Notes: generated by a model from the letters alone, not told the origin. A DNA stretch of 64,000 nt from G965233625 sp965233625 (GCA_965233625.1 OZ247499.1:2604001-2668000); one strand, 5' to 3'. Shown: positions 1 to 8,855, numbered from the stretch's first letter. Program-made: numbers and translations.

Positions 1-957
1 CGCTTGCAACTTGGTGTGATATCCCTGCCGCACAGAATCTACGTGCGATGCGAACAGCCCATCTTGCAGCACGCTGGCCATCACATGCTGTGGCAGGTTG
101 GGCGAACCAAAGTCAATGTTCCCCTTCAACGCAACCACTGGTTCCACAAGATGCGGCGGCAGGATACCCCAACCGACACGCAAGCCGGGAGCGTACGATT
201 TAGAAAAAGTGCCAGCCACAATCACCGTATCGCCTGCTTCGTCAAACGACTGCACGCCCGGTGTATCGTCCACCGTGTAGCGCAACTCACGATAGGCTTC
301 ATCCGCAATCACATGCAGATGCTGCTGCGTGGACCATTTGCGGGCGATTTCCACAATCTGCCGGCGCCGTTCAACACTCAGGCTAACGCCCGTTGGGTTA
401 TCAAAATACGGCACCAGATAGATGGCTTTCACGCGGGACAATTCACCGGCTTGTTCAAACTGCTGCAGCGTAGCTTCCAGGGATTGCGGGATCATCCCTC
501 CGGCATCCGTCTCTACGCCGTACGTCCGGGCGCCGAGATTGGCGACGGTTCCCATAAAGACCAGATAAGTGGGTGAAGCGCAGAGAACAACATCACCGGG
601 GTTGAGAATGGTTTCGGCGACCAGATGCAGAAGCTGATTGCTGCCTGCGGTCACAACAATCTGATCCGCCTGGACCGAAAGCCCCGGATCTGCCGCAGTG
701 GCCATTTCCAGCAGCGCCTGCCGCAGCGGCGGGTAGCCGGGCGTACTGCCGTACTGCAACGCGGTGCGTGCGGCTGCGTCATCGGCCAGCAGCGACTGCA
801 TCACGCGGCTGGTGGGCTGCACCGGCAGCGTCTGCTGATCGACAAATCCAGCCGCCAGCGAGATCAGGCCGGGATTGGCCAGCGCACGCGACATCAACTC
901 GCTAATCGGTTGTCCCTGCGACCACGCGGAACGCTGGCTGGGCGAAAACATACTCAT
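1..957 (-). CDS. PLP-dependent class I/II aminotransferase, 3' end cut off
   Basis: The reverse strand is open from the ATG at 957 to the window edge, giving 319 codons without the C-terminus. The translation contains the fold type I lysine motif TFSKSYAPGLRVGW with the PLP-binding lysine at about residue 253. Upstream of it are an N-P-T-G substrate/cofactor motif (DNPTGVSL) and a D-E-A-Y motif (IADEAYRE). This pattern fits the MocR/LysN-like branch of aminotransferases that act on 2-aminoadipate, aromatic or branched-chain amino acids; the substrate cannot be told. A second in-frame ATG lies two codons downstream (949-951). The gene is divergent from the ATPase gene at 1236. The call of an aminotransferase is firm; the subfamily is not. 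Confidence 0.85.
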   Translation of the reverse strand, partial: MSMFSPSQRSAWSQGQPISELMSRALANPGLISLAAGFVDQQTLPVQPTSRVMQSLLADDAAARTALQYGSTPGYPPLRQALLEMATAADPGLSVQADQIVVTAGSNQLLHLVAETILNPGDVVLCASPTYLVFMGTVANLGARTYGVETDAGGMIPQSLEATLQQFEQAGELSRVKAIYLVPYFDNPTGVSLSVERRRQIVEIARKWSTQQHLHVIADEAYRELRYTVDDTPGVQSFDEAGDTVIVAGTFSKSYAPGLRVGWGILPPHLVEPVVALKGNIDFGSPNLPQHVMASVLQDGLFASHVDSVRQGYHTKLQA

Positions 958-1235
958 CTCAGTGATGCCTGCAGAAAAAGAATCGGACCCTTGGACTATG
1001 GAAGATCAGCACGTTTCTAGCAAGTCCCTGCCTGCTTGCGGCATAAGTCGTAGGCCCGGCGCCTGGCTGACGATGCACCGCAATTCACCCCAAACATCGT
1101 CAGGCGGGCGCACGACCTGCGGGTTTACAGGTAGCGGTGCGGGCAATTCAAGCTGTGCGGTTGCCAATCACGCCGGTGCGTATTAGCGTGCTGCTATCAC
1201 GCAATCCACGTTCCTACACCTCACACGCAGCGATC

Positions 1236-2132
1236 ATGCCAGACACACGTCAATCTACAGGTATCCCCGCCTTGGACGATTTACTGGGCGGCGGCCTCTT
1301 ACCAGGCGCGTTGACGGTGGTGTGCGGCGCCACGGGGATCGGCAAAACGCAGCTTGGCATTCAGTTCACCCGCGCCGGTGCAGAGCACAACGGTGATCCG
1401 CGAAGCGGCGTCGTGTTCGATATGTCTTCGCGCGGCGACTCGCAGAATCACAGTGGTTATGCGCAGCGGATCTTCGACTGGGAAATGAAAAAGGTGAATG
1501 CGGGCGCCAAACCTGCCTGGGACACGCTGTTTGAATTCGGGCAGCCCGTTGGCGATTACCTGCACGTTTTCGATTACAGCGGCCGCCGCGTCACGCGGAA
1601 TGACCTGGAATGGGAACAGTGGAAAGAGTGGCAGAGCGAACTGAACGTGAAACTGCAATCCTCGATCGCGTTTCTCTATGGCAACTTCCTCCGCGGCTGC
1701 CAGCGTGTGGTGGTCGATGGCATCGAGCCTTCGGACCGGCCGCAGGAATCCATCCAGTTCAACCTGTTTGAATACATTTATCACCAGGTGCTCCGGAAAG
1801 ATCCTGCCTGGGTCGCACGCGATCTGTTCCGGGAGAAGTTCCGACAGAATGCTGAGCAAGTGGAAACTAATTTGTACGACCCGCAAAAGATCGGCTGCCT
1901 GCTGCTTTGCACTTCGCAGGAAACCATGCTGGACGACCTGATTTCGCGCGGCATTGACGAAGGAGATGCCCTCTCCAACGCCAACACGCTGATTTACATG
2001 GGGAAAACGCGCGACGGCAACCGCGTCGGCCGCGGGCTTTATATTGCCAAACATCGCGGCAGCGCGTGTAGCGAAGAAATTACGCCCTACACCATCAACG
2101 ACCAGGGGCTGCAGATCGGCGGACCGGCATGA
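1236..2132 (+). CDS. RecA/KaiC-superfamily ATPase
   Basis: A 298-residue protein beginning MPDTRQSTGIPALDDLLGGG, the usual N-terminus of KaiC/RadA-like ATPases. Walker A is GATGIGKT at residues 31-38 and a Walker B-like stretch is RVVVDGIEP near residue 165. The ATG at 1236 is chosen because this conserved start follows it directly; the frame stays open upstream to 1137, but those residues look non-coding. It has one RecA-like domain with none of the extra domains of circadian KaiC. The stop overlaps the crcB start by four bases, so the two are probably translated together. The role is unknown. Confidence 0.75.
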   Translation: MPDTRQSTGIPALDDLLGGGLLPGALTVVCGATGIGKTQLGIQFTRAGAEHNGDPRSGVVFDMSSRGDSQNHSGYAQRIFDWEMKKVNAGAKPAWDTLFEFGQPVGDYLHVFDYSGRRVTRNDLEWEQWKEWQSELNVKLQSSIAFLYGNFLRGCQRVVVDGIEPSDRPQESIQFNLFEYIYHQVLRKDPAWVARDLFREKFRQNAEQVETNLYDPQKIGCLLLCTSQETMLDDLISRGIDEGDALSNANTLIYMGKTRDGNRVGRGLYIAKHRGSACSEEITPYTINDQGLQIGGPA

Positions 2133-2518
2133 ACCAGTGGCTAATGGTCGGATGCATCGCGATTGGTGGCGCGGCGGGCGCCGTTTCGCGTTACGGGCTG
2201 AGTAACCTGGCCCATTTCCTGTTGGGCGATCACTTCCCGTTCGGCACGCTGCTGGTCAATGTGCTGGGCTGTTTTTTACTAGGCTTTGCCGGCGGCATGG
2301 CTGCCAGCCTGATGCATCCGATGCTACGCTCCGGCGCCACCACAGGGTTCCTCGGAGCGCTGACGACGTTTTCCACCTTCGGGCTGGAGACCATCAAACA
2401 CGTTGAAAAAGGTGAGCTGCACTGGGCGGCGGGTAATATCGCGGCCAATCTGATCGTCGGCCTGATTGCAGTGGTGCTTGGCTTATGGCTGGCGCGGGGG
2501 CTGCTACCGGCCGGGTAA
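2129..2518 (+). CDS. crcB: fluoride channel CrcB/FluC
   Basis: A 129-residue membrane protein with four predicted hydrophobic segments. Family motifs are present: GGAAGAVSRYGLSN near the N-terminus, NVLGCFLLGF in the second segment and GALTTFSTFGLE in the third, the last carrying the TFSTF pore region. Fluc proteins are dual-topology dimers that export fluoride and relieve its toxicity. The start overlaps the upstream ATPase gene by ATGA. No fluoride riboswitch was recognised upstream, so expression probably depends on the ATPase gene's promoter. Confidence 0.93.
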   Translation: MNQWLMVGCIAIGGAAGAVSRYGLSNLAHFLLGDHFPFGTLLVNVLGCFLLGFAGGMAASLMHPMLRSGATTGFLGALTTFSTFGLETIKHVEKGELHWAAGNIAANLIVGLIAVVLGLWLARGLLPAG

Positions 2519-2685
2519 TCAACGGACAAAAAACGAATTTTTCCGCCGCCAGAGCGAACAGCCCTTAGGCGCCGCTTGTCCCTTACTTGTTGATAACCAT
2601 GACACTCGGCTGCTTACGGTTTTGTCTGTCGCTGCCGGCAACTGCGAATGTGACTTAAAAATACGCGTTGAACGGGGTTTCCGTA

Positions 2686-2713
2686 TTGCCGCTTGTGGCC
2701 GAATCACTATATT
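2686..2713 (+). promoter_or_regulatory. candidate sigma-70 promoter for the tRNA/tuf cluster
   Basis: TTGCCG at 2686-2691 is followed after 16 bases by TATATT at 2708-2713, about 100 bases upstream of the first tRNA. The 298 bases between crcB and that tRNA hold no convincing gene. Judged by eye only. Confidence 0.35.
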
Positions 2714-2816
2714 AGGCGTTTTTGCTGCCCAGCTATCGTTGAAGTTGCTGTCAACGACACAACTTACCACTACGGAAAGACTTCCCTTGTGGCAAGCTGG
2801 TGCAGGAGAAGTTGCC

Positions 2817-2889
2817 GCCAGCGTAGCTCAATTGGCAGAGCAGCTGATTTGTAATCAGCAGGTTGCGGGTTCAAGTCCCCCCGCTGGCT
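2817..2889 (+). tRNA. tRNA-Thr(UGU)
   Basis: A 73-base cloverleaf. The acceptor arms GCCAGCG and CGCTGGC pair perfectly, and the T arm GCGGG-TTCAAGT-CCCCC has one mismatch. The anticodon stem GCTGA/TCAGC encloses loop TTTGTAA, giving anticodon TGT. CCA is not encoded. It is the first of four tRNAs ahead of tuf. Confidence 0.95.
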
Positions 2890-3054
2890 TTCACACTTAT
2901 TTACTCCACCTGGAAGACGAAACGTCACGGAAACGGGTTCGACGCAATTCATACGGTTCACCCCCTGGTGCAGCGGGCGAATTGGCTTTATAACCTTTCC
3001 CCTCCGGCGACGGAAAAAAATAACATCGACGAAGAAAACTTAGAGATACATTCC

Positions 3055-3136
3055 GGGGGGTTTCCGGAGCGGTCAAACGGGTCAGACTGTAAATCTGATG
3101 GCATAGCCTTCGCAGGTTCGAATCCTGCACCCCCCA
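3055..3136 (+). tRNA. tRNA-Tyr(GUA)
   Basis: An 82-base class II tRNA with a long variable arm. The acceptor arms GGGGGGT and ACCCCCC pair, the anticodon stem TCAGA/TCTGA encloses CTGTAAA (anticodon GTA), and the T arm is GCAGG-TTCGAAT-CCTGC. CCA is not encoded. Confidence 0.95.
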
Positions 3137-3194
3137 CTCATCCGGCGCCGGCCTAAAACGGCGGTGTTTGAAAGAGAAATCGCGGCTCAAGATT

Positions 3195-3265
3195 GCGGGT
3201 GTAGCTCAATGGTAGAGCCACAGCCTTCCAAGCTGAAGACGAGGGTTCGATTCCCTTCACCCGCT
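3195..3265 (+). tRNA. tRNA-Gly(UCC)
   Basis: A 71-base cloverleaf with acceptor arms GCGGGTG and CACCCGC and D arm GCTC/GAGC. The anticodon loop CTTCCAA gives TCC. The outermost pair of the anticodon stem is a mismatch. The T arm contains GGTTCGATTCC. Confidence 0.92.
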
Positions 3266-3336
3266 CTTTCAGGTGGAGTCATGTGGCTATTCGCCCCTGG
3301 CGAGCCTTTTAATGTTTTCAATACACGGTAAGATTT

Positions 3337-3408
3337 GCTGCTGTAGCTCAGTGGTAGAGCGCGTCCTTGGTAAGGACGAGGCCATGGGTTCAAATCCCAT
3401 CAGCAGCT
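3337..3408 (+). tRNA. tRNA-Thr(GGU)
   Basis: A 72-base cloverleaf with acceptor arms GCTGCTG and CAGCAGC. The anticodon stem CGTCC/GGACG encloses TTGGTAA, giving anticodon GGT. It is the last tRNA before tuf, 213 bases upstream of its ATG. The gap shows no clear promoter or terminator, so tRNA-tuf co-transcription is possible. Confidence 0.95.
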
Positions 3409-3621
3409 TTGGCGCTGTTTGCAGAGTTTGTAGATGACGCGGCTGGCTGCTTTCAATCGAAGCGGCGTTGCTGGCGGCGGCGAGGCTCCCTGGGGGGCCG
3501 GCCGGGGCCTGTGCGTTACAGCCTGGTTCGCGAAATTTACTGTGCACCTTGTGCGCGGGACCGCTTTGGCGGCGCCGCGATGTAGAATTTTCAGACAAAT
3601 TATAAGTAGGTGAAGAAAGAG

Positions 3622-4818
3622 ATGGCCAAGGAGGAATTTAAGCGGACAAAACCGCACGTCAACGTGGGTACGATCGGCCACATTGACCATGGCAAAACGA
3701 CCCTCACCGGCGCGTTACTCTCATGCCAGGCTGCCGTAGGCCTAGCCGAGCGCATGGACTATTCGGACATCGCCAAGGGCGGTACCGTTCGTGACGAAAC
3801 CAAAACCGTTACGATTGCTGTGTCGCACGTGGAGTACGAGACGGAAACCCGTCACTACGCCCACATTGACTGCCCGGGCCATGCTGACTTTATCAAGAAC
3901 ATGATCACCGGCGCCGCTCAGATGGATGGCGCCATCCTGGTGGTTTCCTCGGCTGACGGTCCGATGCCTCAGACCAAAGAGCACGTGCTGCTGGCTCGCC
4001 AGGTGGACGTGCCACGTCTGGTCGTGTTCATGAATAAGGTTGACCTTGTTGACGATCCGGAACTTCTTGACCTGGTCGAGATGGAAATCCGCGAACTGCT
4101 CGACAAGTACGATTTCCCCGGCGACGACACGCCTATCATCCGCGGTTCAAGCCTGCCTGCTTACAATAACCCAAGCGATCCCGAAGCACGTAAGTGCATC
4201 GATGAACTGCTTGAAGCTATTGACACCTACATTCCTGAACCACAGCGCGAAGACGACAAGCCATTCCTGATGGCGATTGAAGACGTCTTCTCGATCGAAG
4301 GTCGTGGCACCGTGGCTACGGGTCGTATCGAGCGTGGTGTCGTTAAGCCCGGCGAAGAAGTCGAGATCATCGGCTTGGCCAAAGAGCTGAAGAAAACCAC
4401 CTGCACCGGTGTAGAAATGTTCCGCAAGCTGCTGCCAGAAGGCCGCGCTGGCGATAACGTTGGCTGCCTGCTGCGTGGTATCAAGCGTGACGAAATCGAA
4501 CGCGGTCAGGTTCTGGCCAAGCCAGGTTCGATTACGCCTCACACCAAGTTCGAAGCCGAAATCTACTGCCTGTCGAAAGACGAAGGTGGTCGTCACACGC
4601 CATTCTTCAGCAACTACCGTCCACAGTTCTACTTCCGCACGACGGACGTAACCGGTACGGTGAATCTGGTAGATGCTGAAATGTGCATGCCTGGCGATAA
4701 CGTCAAGCTGTCGGTTGAGCTGCACAAGCCAATCGCCATGGACGATGGTGTCCGCTTCGCAATCCGCGAAGGTGGCCGCACCGTTGGTTCGGGCGTTGTT
4801 ACCAAGATCATCGAATAG
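3622..4818 (+). CDS. tuf: elongation factor Tu
   Basis: A 398-residue EF-Tu, full length, that brings aminoacyl-tRNA to the ribosome. G1 is GHIDHGKT at residues 19-26, G3 is DCPGH at 83-87, G4 is NKVD, and domains II and III are complete to GSGVVTKIIE. Switch I is atypical: where most bacteria have ARGITI this protein has TKTVTI (residues 60-65). The magnesium-binding threonine is kept but Arg-Gly is replaced by Lys-Thr. From memory, other planctomycete EF-Tus share this. The ATG at 3622 follows a purine-rich AAGAAAGAG; a GTG at 3610 is possible but gives a non-conserved N-terminus. The tuf gene sits between tRNAs and secE rather than in the str operon. Confidence 0.98.
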   Translation: MAKEEFKRTKPHVNVGTIGHIDHGKTTLTGALLSCQAAVGLAERMDYSDIAKGGTVRDETKTVTIAVSHVEYETETRHYAHIDCPGHADFIKNMITGAAQMDGAILVVSSADGPMPQTKEHVLLARQVDVPRLVVFMNKVDLVDDPELLDLVEMEIRELLDKYDFPGDDTPIIRGSSLPAYNNPSDPEARKCIDELLEAIDTYIPEPQREDDKPFLMAIEDVFSIEGRGTVATGRIERGVVKPGEEVEIIGLAKELKKTTCTGVEMFRKLLPEGRAGDNVGCLLRGIKRDEIERGQVLAKPGSITPHTKFEAEIYCLSKDEGGRHTPFFSNYRPQFYFRTTDVTGTVNLVDAEMCMPGDNVKLSVELHKPIAMDDGVRFAIREGGRTVGSGVVTKIIE

Positions 4819-4855
4819 TTCGGTTCCGGTTTTCACCGGGAACTGATAAGATTAG

Positions 4856-4885
4856 AAGGTGCGGCGAAGAATCACGCCGCACCTT
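4856..4885 (+). terminator. hairpin after tuf
   Basis: A perfect 11-base-pair stem, AAGGTGCGGCG at 4856-4866 with its complement at 4875-4885, and an 8-base loop. No T-run follows, so it could be a weak terminator, an RNA-processing site or a stabiliser between tuf and the next tRNA. Confidence 0.5.
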
Positions 4886-4936
4886 GAATACCGCCGCGAA
4901 GCCGCTGTCAGATATTGATGGCGGCCAGTGGTTTTT

Positions 4937-5009
4937 ACGGGTGTAGCTCAATTGGCAGAGCAGCGGTTTCCAAAACCGCAGGTTGCGGGTTCAAGTCCTG
5001 CCGCCCGTG
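4937..5009 (+). tRNA. tRNA-Trp(CCA)
   Basis: A 73-base cloverleaf with acceptor arms ACGGGTG and CGCCCGT. The anticodon stem GCGGT/ACCGC encloses TTCCAAA, giving anticodon CCA, and the T arm is GCGGG-TTCAAGT-CCTGC. Its place between tuf and secE is the common bacterial arrangement. Confidence 0.96.
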
Positions 5010-5118
5010 CCATTTACTACGCCTGCCGCGACGGCGAGCAGGCGACCGTGTTGTAGTCAGGTGTTGTTTTCAGGATGGCCGTTGTGGGCAGCATGGATGC
5101 CCCGCACGGAAGGATATT

Positions 5119-5637
5119 ATGTCAAAGCCAAAGAGTGTGCCGGCGGGGAACTCGGTGCTGGACGGAATGTTCCAGCTCGGCGTTTATAAACGCACCCAGG
5201 GAAAGATTACGCGGCAGGTGACGTTCGCCGCGCTCGCCATCGGTTTCGTATTGGCGGCGTATAGCCTGCACAATTTCCTGCTGGCCAACTGGAGCAGGAT
5301 CATCGACGGCCTGTTTTCCAGGTCAACGGCCGATTCTCTCATCGGAATTTCCGATCAGATTTCGATCCACTACCTAGTGCCAGGCCTGCTGGTCTTTTTT
5401 GGGCTCTGGCTAAGCTATCGGATTGTCAACCTGACCCAGTTCGCAGACTTTCTGATCGCGGTGGAAGCCGAGATGAAGAAGGTCTCGTGGCCTACCTGGG
5501 ACGAACTGGTTAAGGCATCGATTGTTGTCATCTTGATGATCTTCCTGCTGGCCATCCTGCTGTTTGGCTACGACGTGATCTGGCGGGCGCTGTTTCAGTG
5601 GCTGGGAATTCTTTACGTTCCACCTGAAAAGCCGTAA
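5119..5637 (+). CDS. secE: preprotein translocase subunit SecE
   Basis: A 172-residue SecE, long for the family (many are 60-130). The diagnostic part is C-terminal: the amphipathic helix with AEMKKVSWPTWDELVKAS followed by the conserved transmembrane segment IVVILMIFLLAILLFGYDVI. Two more hydrophobic segments lie near residues 35-55 and 85-105, so a three-helix form like that of E. coli is likely. It forms the SecYEG channel with SecY and SecG. The ATG at 5119 has AAGGA nine bases upstream and gives MSKPKSVPAG. nusG follows after 106 bases. Confidence 0.93.
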   Translation: MSKPKSVPAGNSVLDGMFQLGVYKRTQGKITRQVTFAALAIGFVLAAYSLHNFLLANWSRIIDGLFSRSTADSLIGISDQISIHYLVPGLLVFFGLWLSYRIVNLTQFADFLIAVEAEMKKVSWPTWDELVKASIVVILMIFLLAILLFGYDVIWRALFQWLGILYVPPEKP

Positions 5638-5743
5638 GCCGGACCGCTTGGTCTGCGACATTACGTTAATTAAGAATGCTAGTCTGGCGCCCGGCTCAAA
5701 CGGCCGGGCCGCCGCCGTTTAGTCCTGCTGGAGTTATCGCCCA

Positions 5744-6736
5744 ATGAGCGATTTGCCTGAAGACGCCAAAAACGAAGAAACAACAGAGGCTCAAGGCGCC
5801 GGCGACTCCCGTGAAGATCAGGTAGCAACCGAACCGGGCGAATCCACGGCGGCCGCGGAACCTTCCACCGCCGACAGCGCAAACGACGCAGGCCCATCCG
5901 CCAGCGATACGCCCGCTGCTGAAGAAACTCCGGCTGAAACGGACGCCGCCGCTGAAATCGCTGCGGATGCAAGCGAAGAATCGCCCGCAACCACAGATGA
6001 CGCGGGCGAACCCGCCGATACATCGGCCGAAGACGACGATAGCTCCGTTGCCGACACGCCGGAAACGGGCGATGTTGCTGCTGAGGCTTCTGAGGAAGAA
6101 GTGGCGGAAACGCCTGCGGAAGAAGTAAAACCAAAGCCGGCGCCGCCGAAATCTGGCTTGTTGGAATTCATCGAAGAGCCAGAAGAAGATCCAGACGCGG
6201 AAAAAGACTGGTACATCTTAAAGGTTGCCGTTAACCGCGAACCGACCATTGCGGCCGCCCTGCAGCGCCGCGTCAAAATGCACGGTTTGGAGCAGTATTT
6301 CGGCGACATCATTGTTCCGACCGAAGAGCAGACAGAATTCACCAAAGCCGGAAAAAAACGCAAGGTGAAGAAGAAGCTGTACCCCGGCTATATCGTCGTC
6401 AACATGGCCATCAATGATGAGACCTGGTTCCTCGTCCGCGAGACCGGCGGCATTGGCGATTTTACCGGTGCAGCGGGAAAACCGGCCCCCTTGCAGAAGC
6501 ATGAGATTGAACGTATTTTAAACATCACCAATCCGAAGCCAGAGGCAGAGGGAGAGACGCACAATATCTCCCACAAAATCGGCGACCGGGTGCGTGTGAA
6601 CGAAGGCTACTTCCAGAATTTCGAAGGGGTCGTTGATTCTATCGATATCAACAGCGGCCGGGTCACTGTGCTAATCACCATTTTCAACCGTACCGCACCG
6701 GTGGAATTGGAGCATTGGCACATTGAGGCTGTTTAG
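5744..6736 (+). CDS. nusG: transcription elongation/antitermination factor NusG with acidic N-terminal extension
   Basis: A 330-residue NusG, against about 180 in most bacteria. The conserved part starts at about residue 155 with DWYILKVAVNRE (NGN domain), includes YPGYIVVNM, and ends with the KOW domain from about residue 275 (KIGDRVRVNEGYFQNFEGVV). Residues 1-150 are low-complexity, rich in Ala, Glu, Asp, Thr, Ser and Pro, and presumably disordered. NusG binds RNA polymerase through NGN and ribosomal S10 or Rho through KOW. The extension begins right at the ATG, with no better internal start near the NGN domain, so it appears to be really translated. It lies between secE and rplK as usual. 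Confidence 0.95.
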   Translation: MSDLPEDAKNEETTEAQGAGDSREDQVATEPGESTAAAEPSTADSANDAGPSASDTPAAEETPAETDAAAEIAADASEESPATTDDAGEPADTSAEDDDSSVADTPETGDVAAEASEEEVAETPAEEVKPKPAPPKSGLLEFIEEPEEDPDAEKDWYILKVAVNREPTIAAALQRRVKMHGLEQYFGDIIVPTEEQTEFTKAGKKRKVKKKLYPGYIVVNMAINDETWFLVRETGGIGDFTGAAGKPAPLQKHEIERILNITNPKPEAEGETHNISHKIGDRVRVNEGYFQNFEGVVDSIDINSGRVTVLITIFNRTAPVELEHWHIEAV

Positions 6737-6856
6737 GTTCTTTGTTAAATTCTGCTGAACATTATTTTCACACGGCTTTATTGTCGTTTTCATATTTCCC
6801 CGCCCACTCACCGGACTGCTTGTTCTTCTCCCGGTGTAACTTGTTGAGTTTGTGAT

Positions 6857-7285
6857 ATGGCCAAGCAGCTTGTTGGCGAAGCAAAGTTTCAGATTCCTGG
6901 TGGCTCGGCGACGCCCGCCCCGCCTGTTGGTACCTCGCTCGGTAAGTTCGGTATTAACCTGGGTCAGTTCGTTCAGCAGTTCAACGACCGCACCAAGGAA
7001 TTCAACGGCACGCCGATTCCTGTTGTCGTAAGTGTTTACAACGACAGGTCTTTTGAATTCGTTACCAAAAGCCCGCCAGCCGCATCTCTGCTGAAGCAGG
7101 CCGCCGGTATCGCTAAGGGTTCTGGTGTTCCCAACCGCGATAAGGTTGGCACCGTAACCCGCGCTCAGCTCGAAAGCATCTGCGAGGCGAAGAAGGACGA
7201 CCTGAATGCCCGCGACACGGAGCATGCCGTGCGGATGATCGCCGGCACTGCTCGCAGCATGGGCATTACGGTGGTTGAGGAATAA
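6857..7285 (+). CDS. rplK: 50S ribosomal protein L11
   Basis: A 142-residue L11 of normal length. The N-terminal domain holds the GTPase-centre segment PAPPVGTSLGKFGINLGQFV, and the C-terminal RNA-binding domain ends ARSMGITVVEE. L11 binds 23S rRNA at the GTPase-associated centre. It comes first in the L11-L1-L10-L12 series. The spacing to rplA is 187 bases, unusually wide for this pair. Confidence 0.97.
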   Translation: MAKQLVGEAKFQIPGGSATPAPPVGTSLGKFGINLGQFVQQFNDRTKEFNGTPIPVVVSVYNDRSFEFVTKSPPAASLLKQAAGIAKGSGVPNRDKVGTVTRAQLESICEAKKDDLNARDTEHAVRMIAGTARSMGITVVEE

Positions 7286-7472
7286 TATCTGCTGGTTGTT
7301 CTCCACAATGGTGTGGTTGATGACCGGCTTAAGCGGTTGCAATGCTGGCGATTTCCGCCGGTTGCTGGAAGCCTGGGGCGAAATCCTAACTCGCCGTCCA
7401 CCAGCGCGGCTTTCCGCTTTGCCACCTGGCGGTGGCTTTGTTCGACCCCGGGCGTTTCTAGGTGAGGGATAA

Positions 7473-8150
7473 GTGACTAAAAAACCAAAGAAGTATCGCG
7501 AGTACGCGAAGAAGGCGCCGGAAGAGCCGGTTGCCCTCGACAAGGCAGTTGAAGTCCTGAAAGGCTTCAACGGCTTTAAGTTCGATCAGACGGTTGAAAT
7601 TCACATGCGTCTGGGCATCGATCCACGGCAGGCTGAGCAGATCATCCGTGGTTCGCTGGTTCTGCCGCATGGTATCGGAAAAACGCAGCGTGTAGTTGTC
7701 TTCGCCAAGGGCGAAAACGCGACCGCCGCGGAAGAAGCTGGCGCCGATGCGGTTGGTCAGGAAGATCTGGCTAAGCGTATTAAGGATGGCTGGCTGGAGT
7801 TCGATGTCTGCATTGCCACGCCTGACATGATGGGTCTGGTTGGTCCGCTTGGCCGGGCGCTGGGTCCACGTGGTTTGATGCCTTCGCCCCGTGCTGGCAC
7901 CGTGACCGCGGATGTGGGCAAAGTTGTCTCGGAATATAAGGCCGGTAAGGTCGAATTCCGCAACGACAACGGCGGCAATGTTCATGCAATGGTTGGCAAG
8001 CTTAGCTTTGAAGAAGGCAAGCTGGTCGACAACATCGACGCTTTCATTAAGCACATTACGGGCATGAAGCCTTTGACTGTAAAGGGAACTTTCGTACGTG
8101 GCATAACGATCTGTGCCACCATGACGCCAGGCATCCGGCTTGCAATTTAG
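7473..8150 (+). CDS. rplA: 50S ribosomal protein L1
   Basis: A 225-residue L1 from a GTG start that follows GTGAGGGATAA. Typical segments are FDQTVEIHMRLGIDPRQAEQ near residue 40, VLPHGIGKTQRVVVFAKG, and the GRALGPRGLMPSPRAGTV loop near residue 130. L1 binds the mobile L1 stalk of 23S rRNA and in many bacteria represses its own operon. The 187 bases before the start may carry such a site, but no mimic of the 23S target was identified by eye. Confidence 0.97.
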   Translation: MTKKPKKYREYAKKAPEEPVALDKAVEVLKGFNGFKFDQTVEIHMRLGIDPRQAEQIIRGSLVLPHGIGKTQRVVVFAKGENATAAEEAGADAVGQEDLAKRIKDGWLEFDVCIATPDMMGLVGPLGRALGPRGLMPSPRAGTVTADVGKVVSEYKAGKVEFRNDNGGNVHAMVGKLSFEEGKLVDNIDAFIKHITGMKPLTVKGTFVRGITICATMTPGIRLAI

Positions 8151-8209
8151 CAGGCGCCTGTGACGGTGGTTTAGATTGTTTATTTCACAAACGGAAAGCG
8201 TGATCCGCT

Positions 8210-8728
8210 ATGAGTAAGAAAGTAAAAGAGCTGGTCGCAAGTCAGATTGCCCAGCGTTTAGATGGTGTTGAGGACGCCCTGCTGGTAAGCCTCAGCGGAC
8301 TCGACGCCAACCAGGCAACGTCTCTGCGGGCCCACCTGCGTTCGCAAGGTATCGAGCTGCTGCTGATCAAGAACAGCATGGGCCGCATGGCGACCAAAGG
8401 TACTTCGCTGGCTGCGGCTTTCGAAGGTATCGGCGGCGGCAACGCGATTGTCTGGGGCGCAGAGGATTTTATTTCTCTGGCCAAAGAGATCGTCAAGCTC
8501 GACAAAGGCGAAGACTTCGAGAAATTTAAAGCCACGGGCGGCGTCATGGATGGTGAACAACTCACCCCCGATGATGTCCGTGCTATTAGCAAGTGGCCCA
8601 ACCGCGCCGAGCAGCTCAGCATTCTGTCCGGGCAGCTACTGTCGCCAGGCGCCAAGCTTGCCGCACAGCTTATCGGCCCCGGCGCCAAGCTGGCCAGCCA
8701 GTTTAAGAAGATGTCTGGCGAAGATTAG
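8210..8728 (+). CDS. rplJ: 50S ribosomal protein L10
   Basis: A 172-residue L10, the base of the stalk that carries L7/L12 dimers. It begins MSKKVKELVASQIAQRL, contains LLIKNSMGRMATKGTSL in the RNA-binding globular domain, and ends in the helical L12-binding tail (LIGPGAKLASQFKKM). Only 59 bases separate it from rplA, too short for the long L10 leader of enterobacteria. rplL follows after 127 bases. Confidence 0.95.
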   Translation: MSKKVKELVASQIAQRLDGVEDALLVSLSGLDANQATSLRAHLRSQGIELLLIKNSMGRMATKGTSLAAAFEGIGGGNAIVWGAEDFISLAKEIVKLDKGEDFEKFKATGGVMDGEQLTPDDVRAISKWPNRAEQLSILSGQLLSPGAKLAAQLIGPGAKLASQFKKMSGED

Positions 8729-8855
8729 TCCGCCAGCGAAATTAACTCCGCCCCCGGCTGCGGCCGCGGGTTTTCCCATAAACCGTTTTAGAAATCATTA
8801 TCTCCCTGCCTGCGACCTGCTGCGGGTAGGAATTTGTTCGAAAGGACTGTAGACC

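Noticed and set aside
1236..2132. Circadian kaiC
   Set aside because: Only one RecA-like domain and no kaiA or kaiB nearby.
2466..2993. 175-codon frame running from crcB into tRNA-Thr
   Set aside because: It overlaps a certain gene and a tRNA in the wrong frame.
3622..4818. Possible fusidic acid or rifampicin resistance in the core genes
   Set aside because: The rifampicin-region Asp, His and Ser of RpoB are of the sensitive type, and EF-G positions could not be judged without an alignment, so only the S12 residue is reported.
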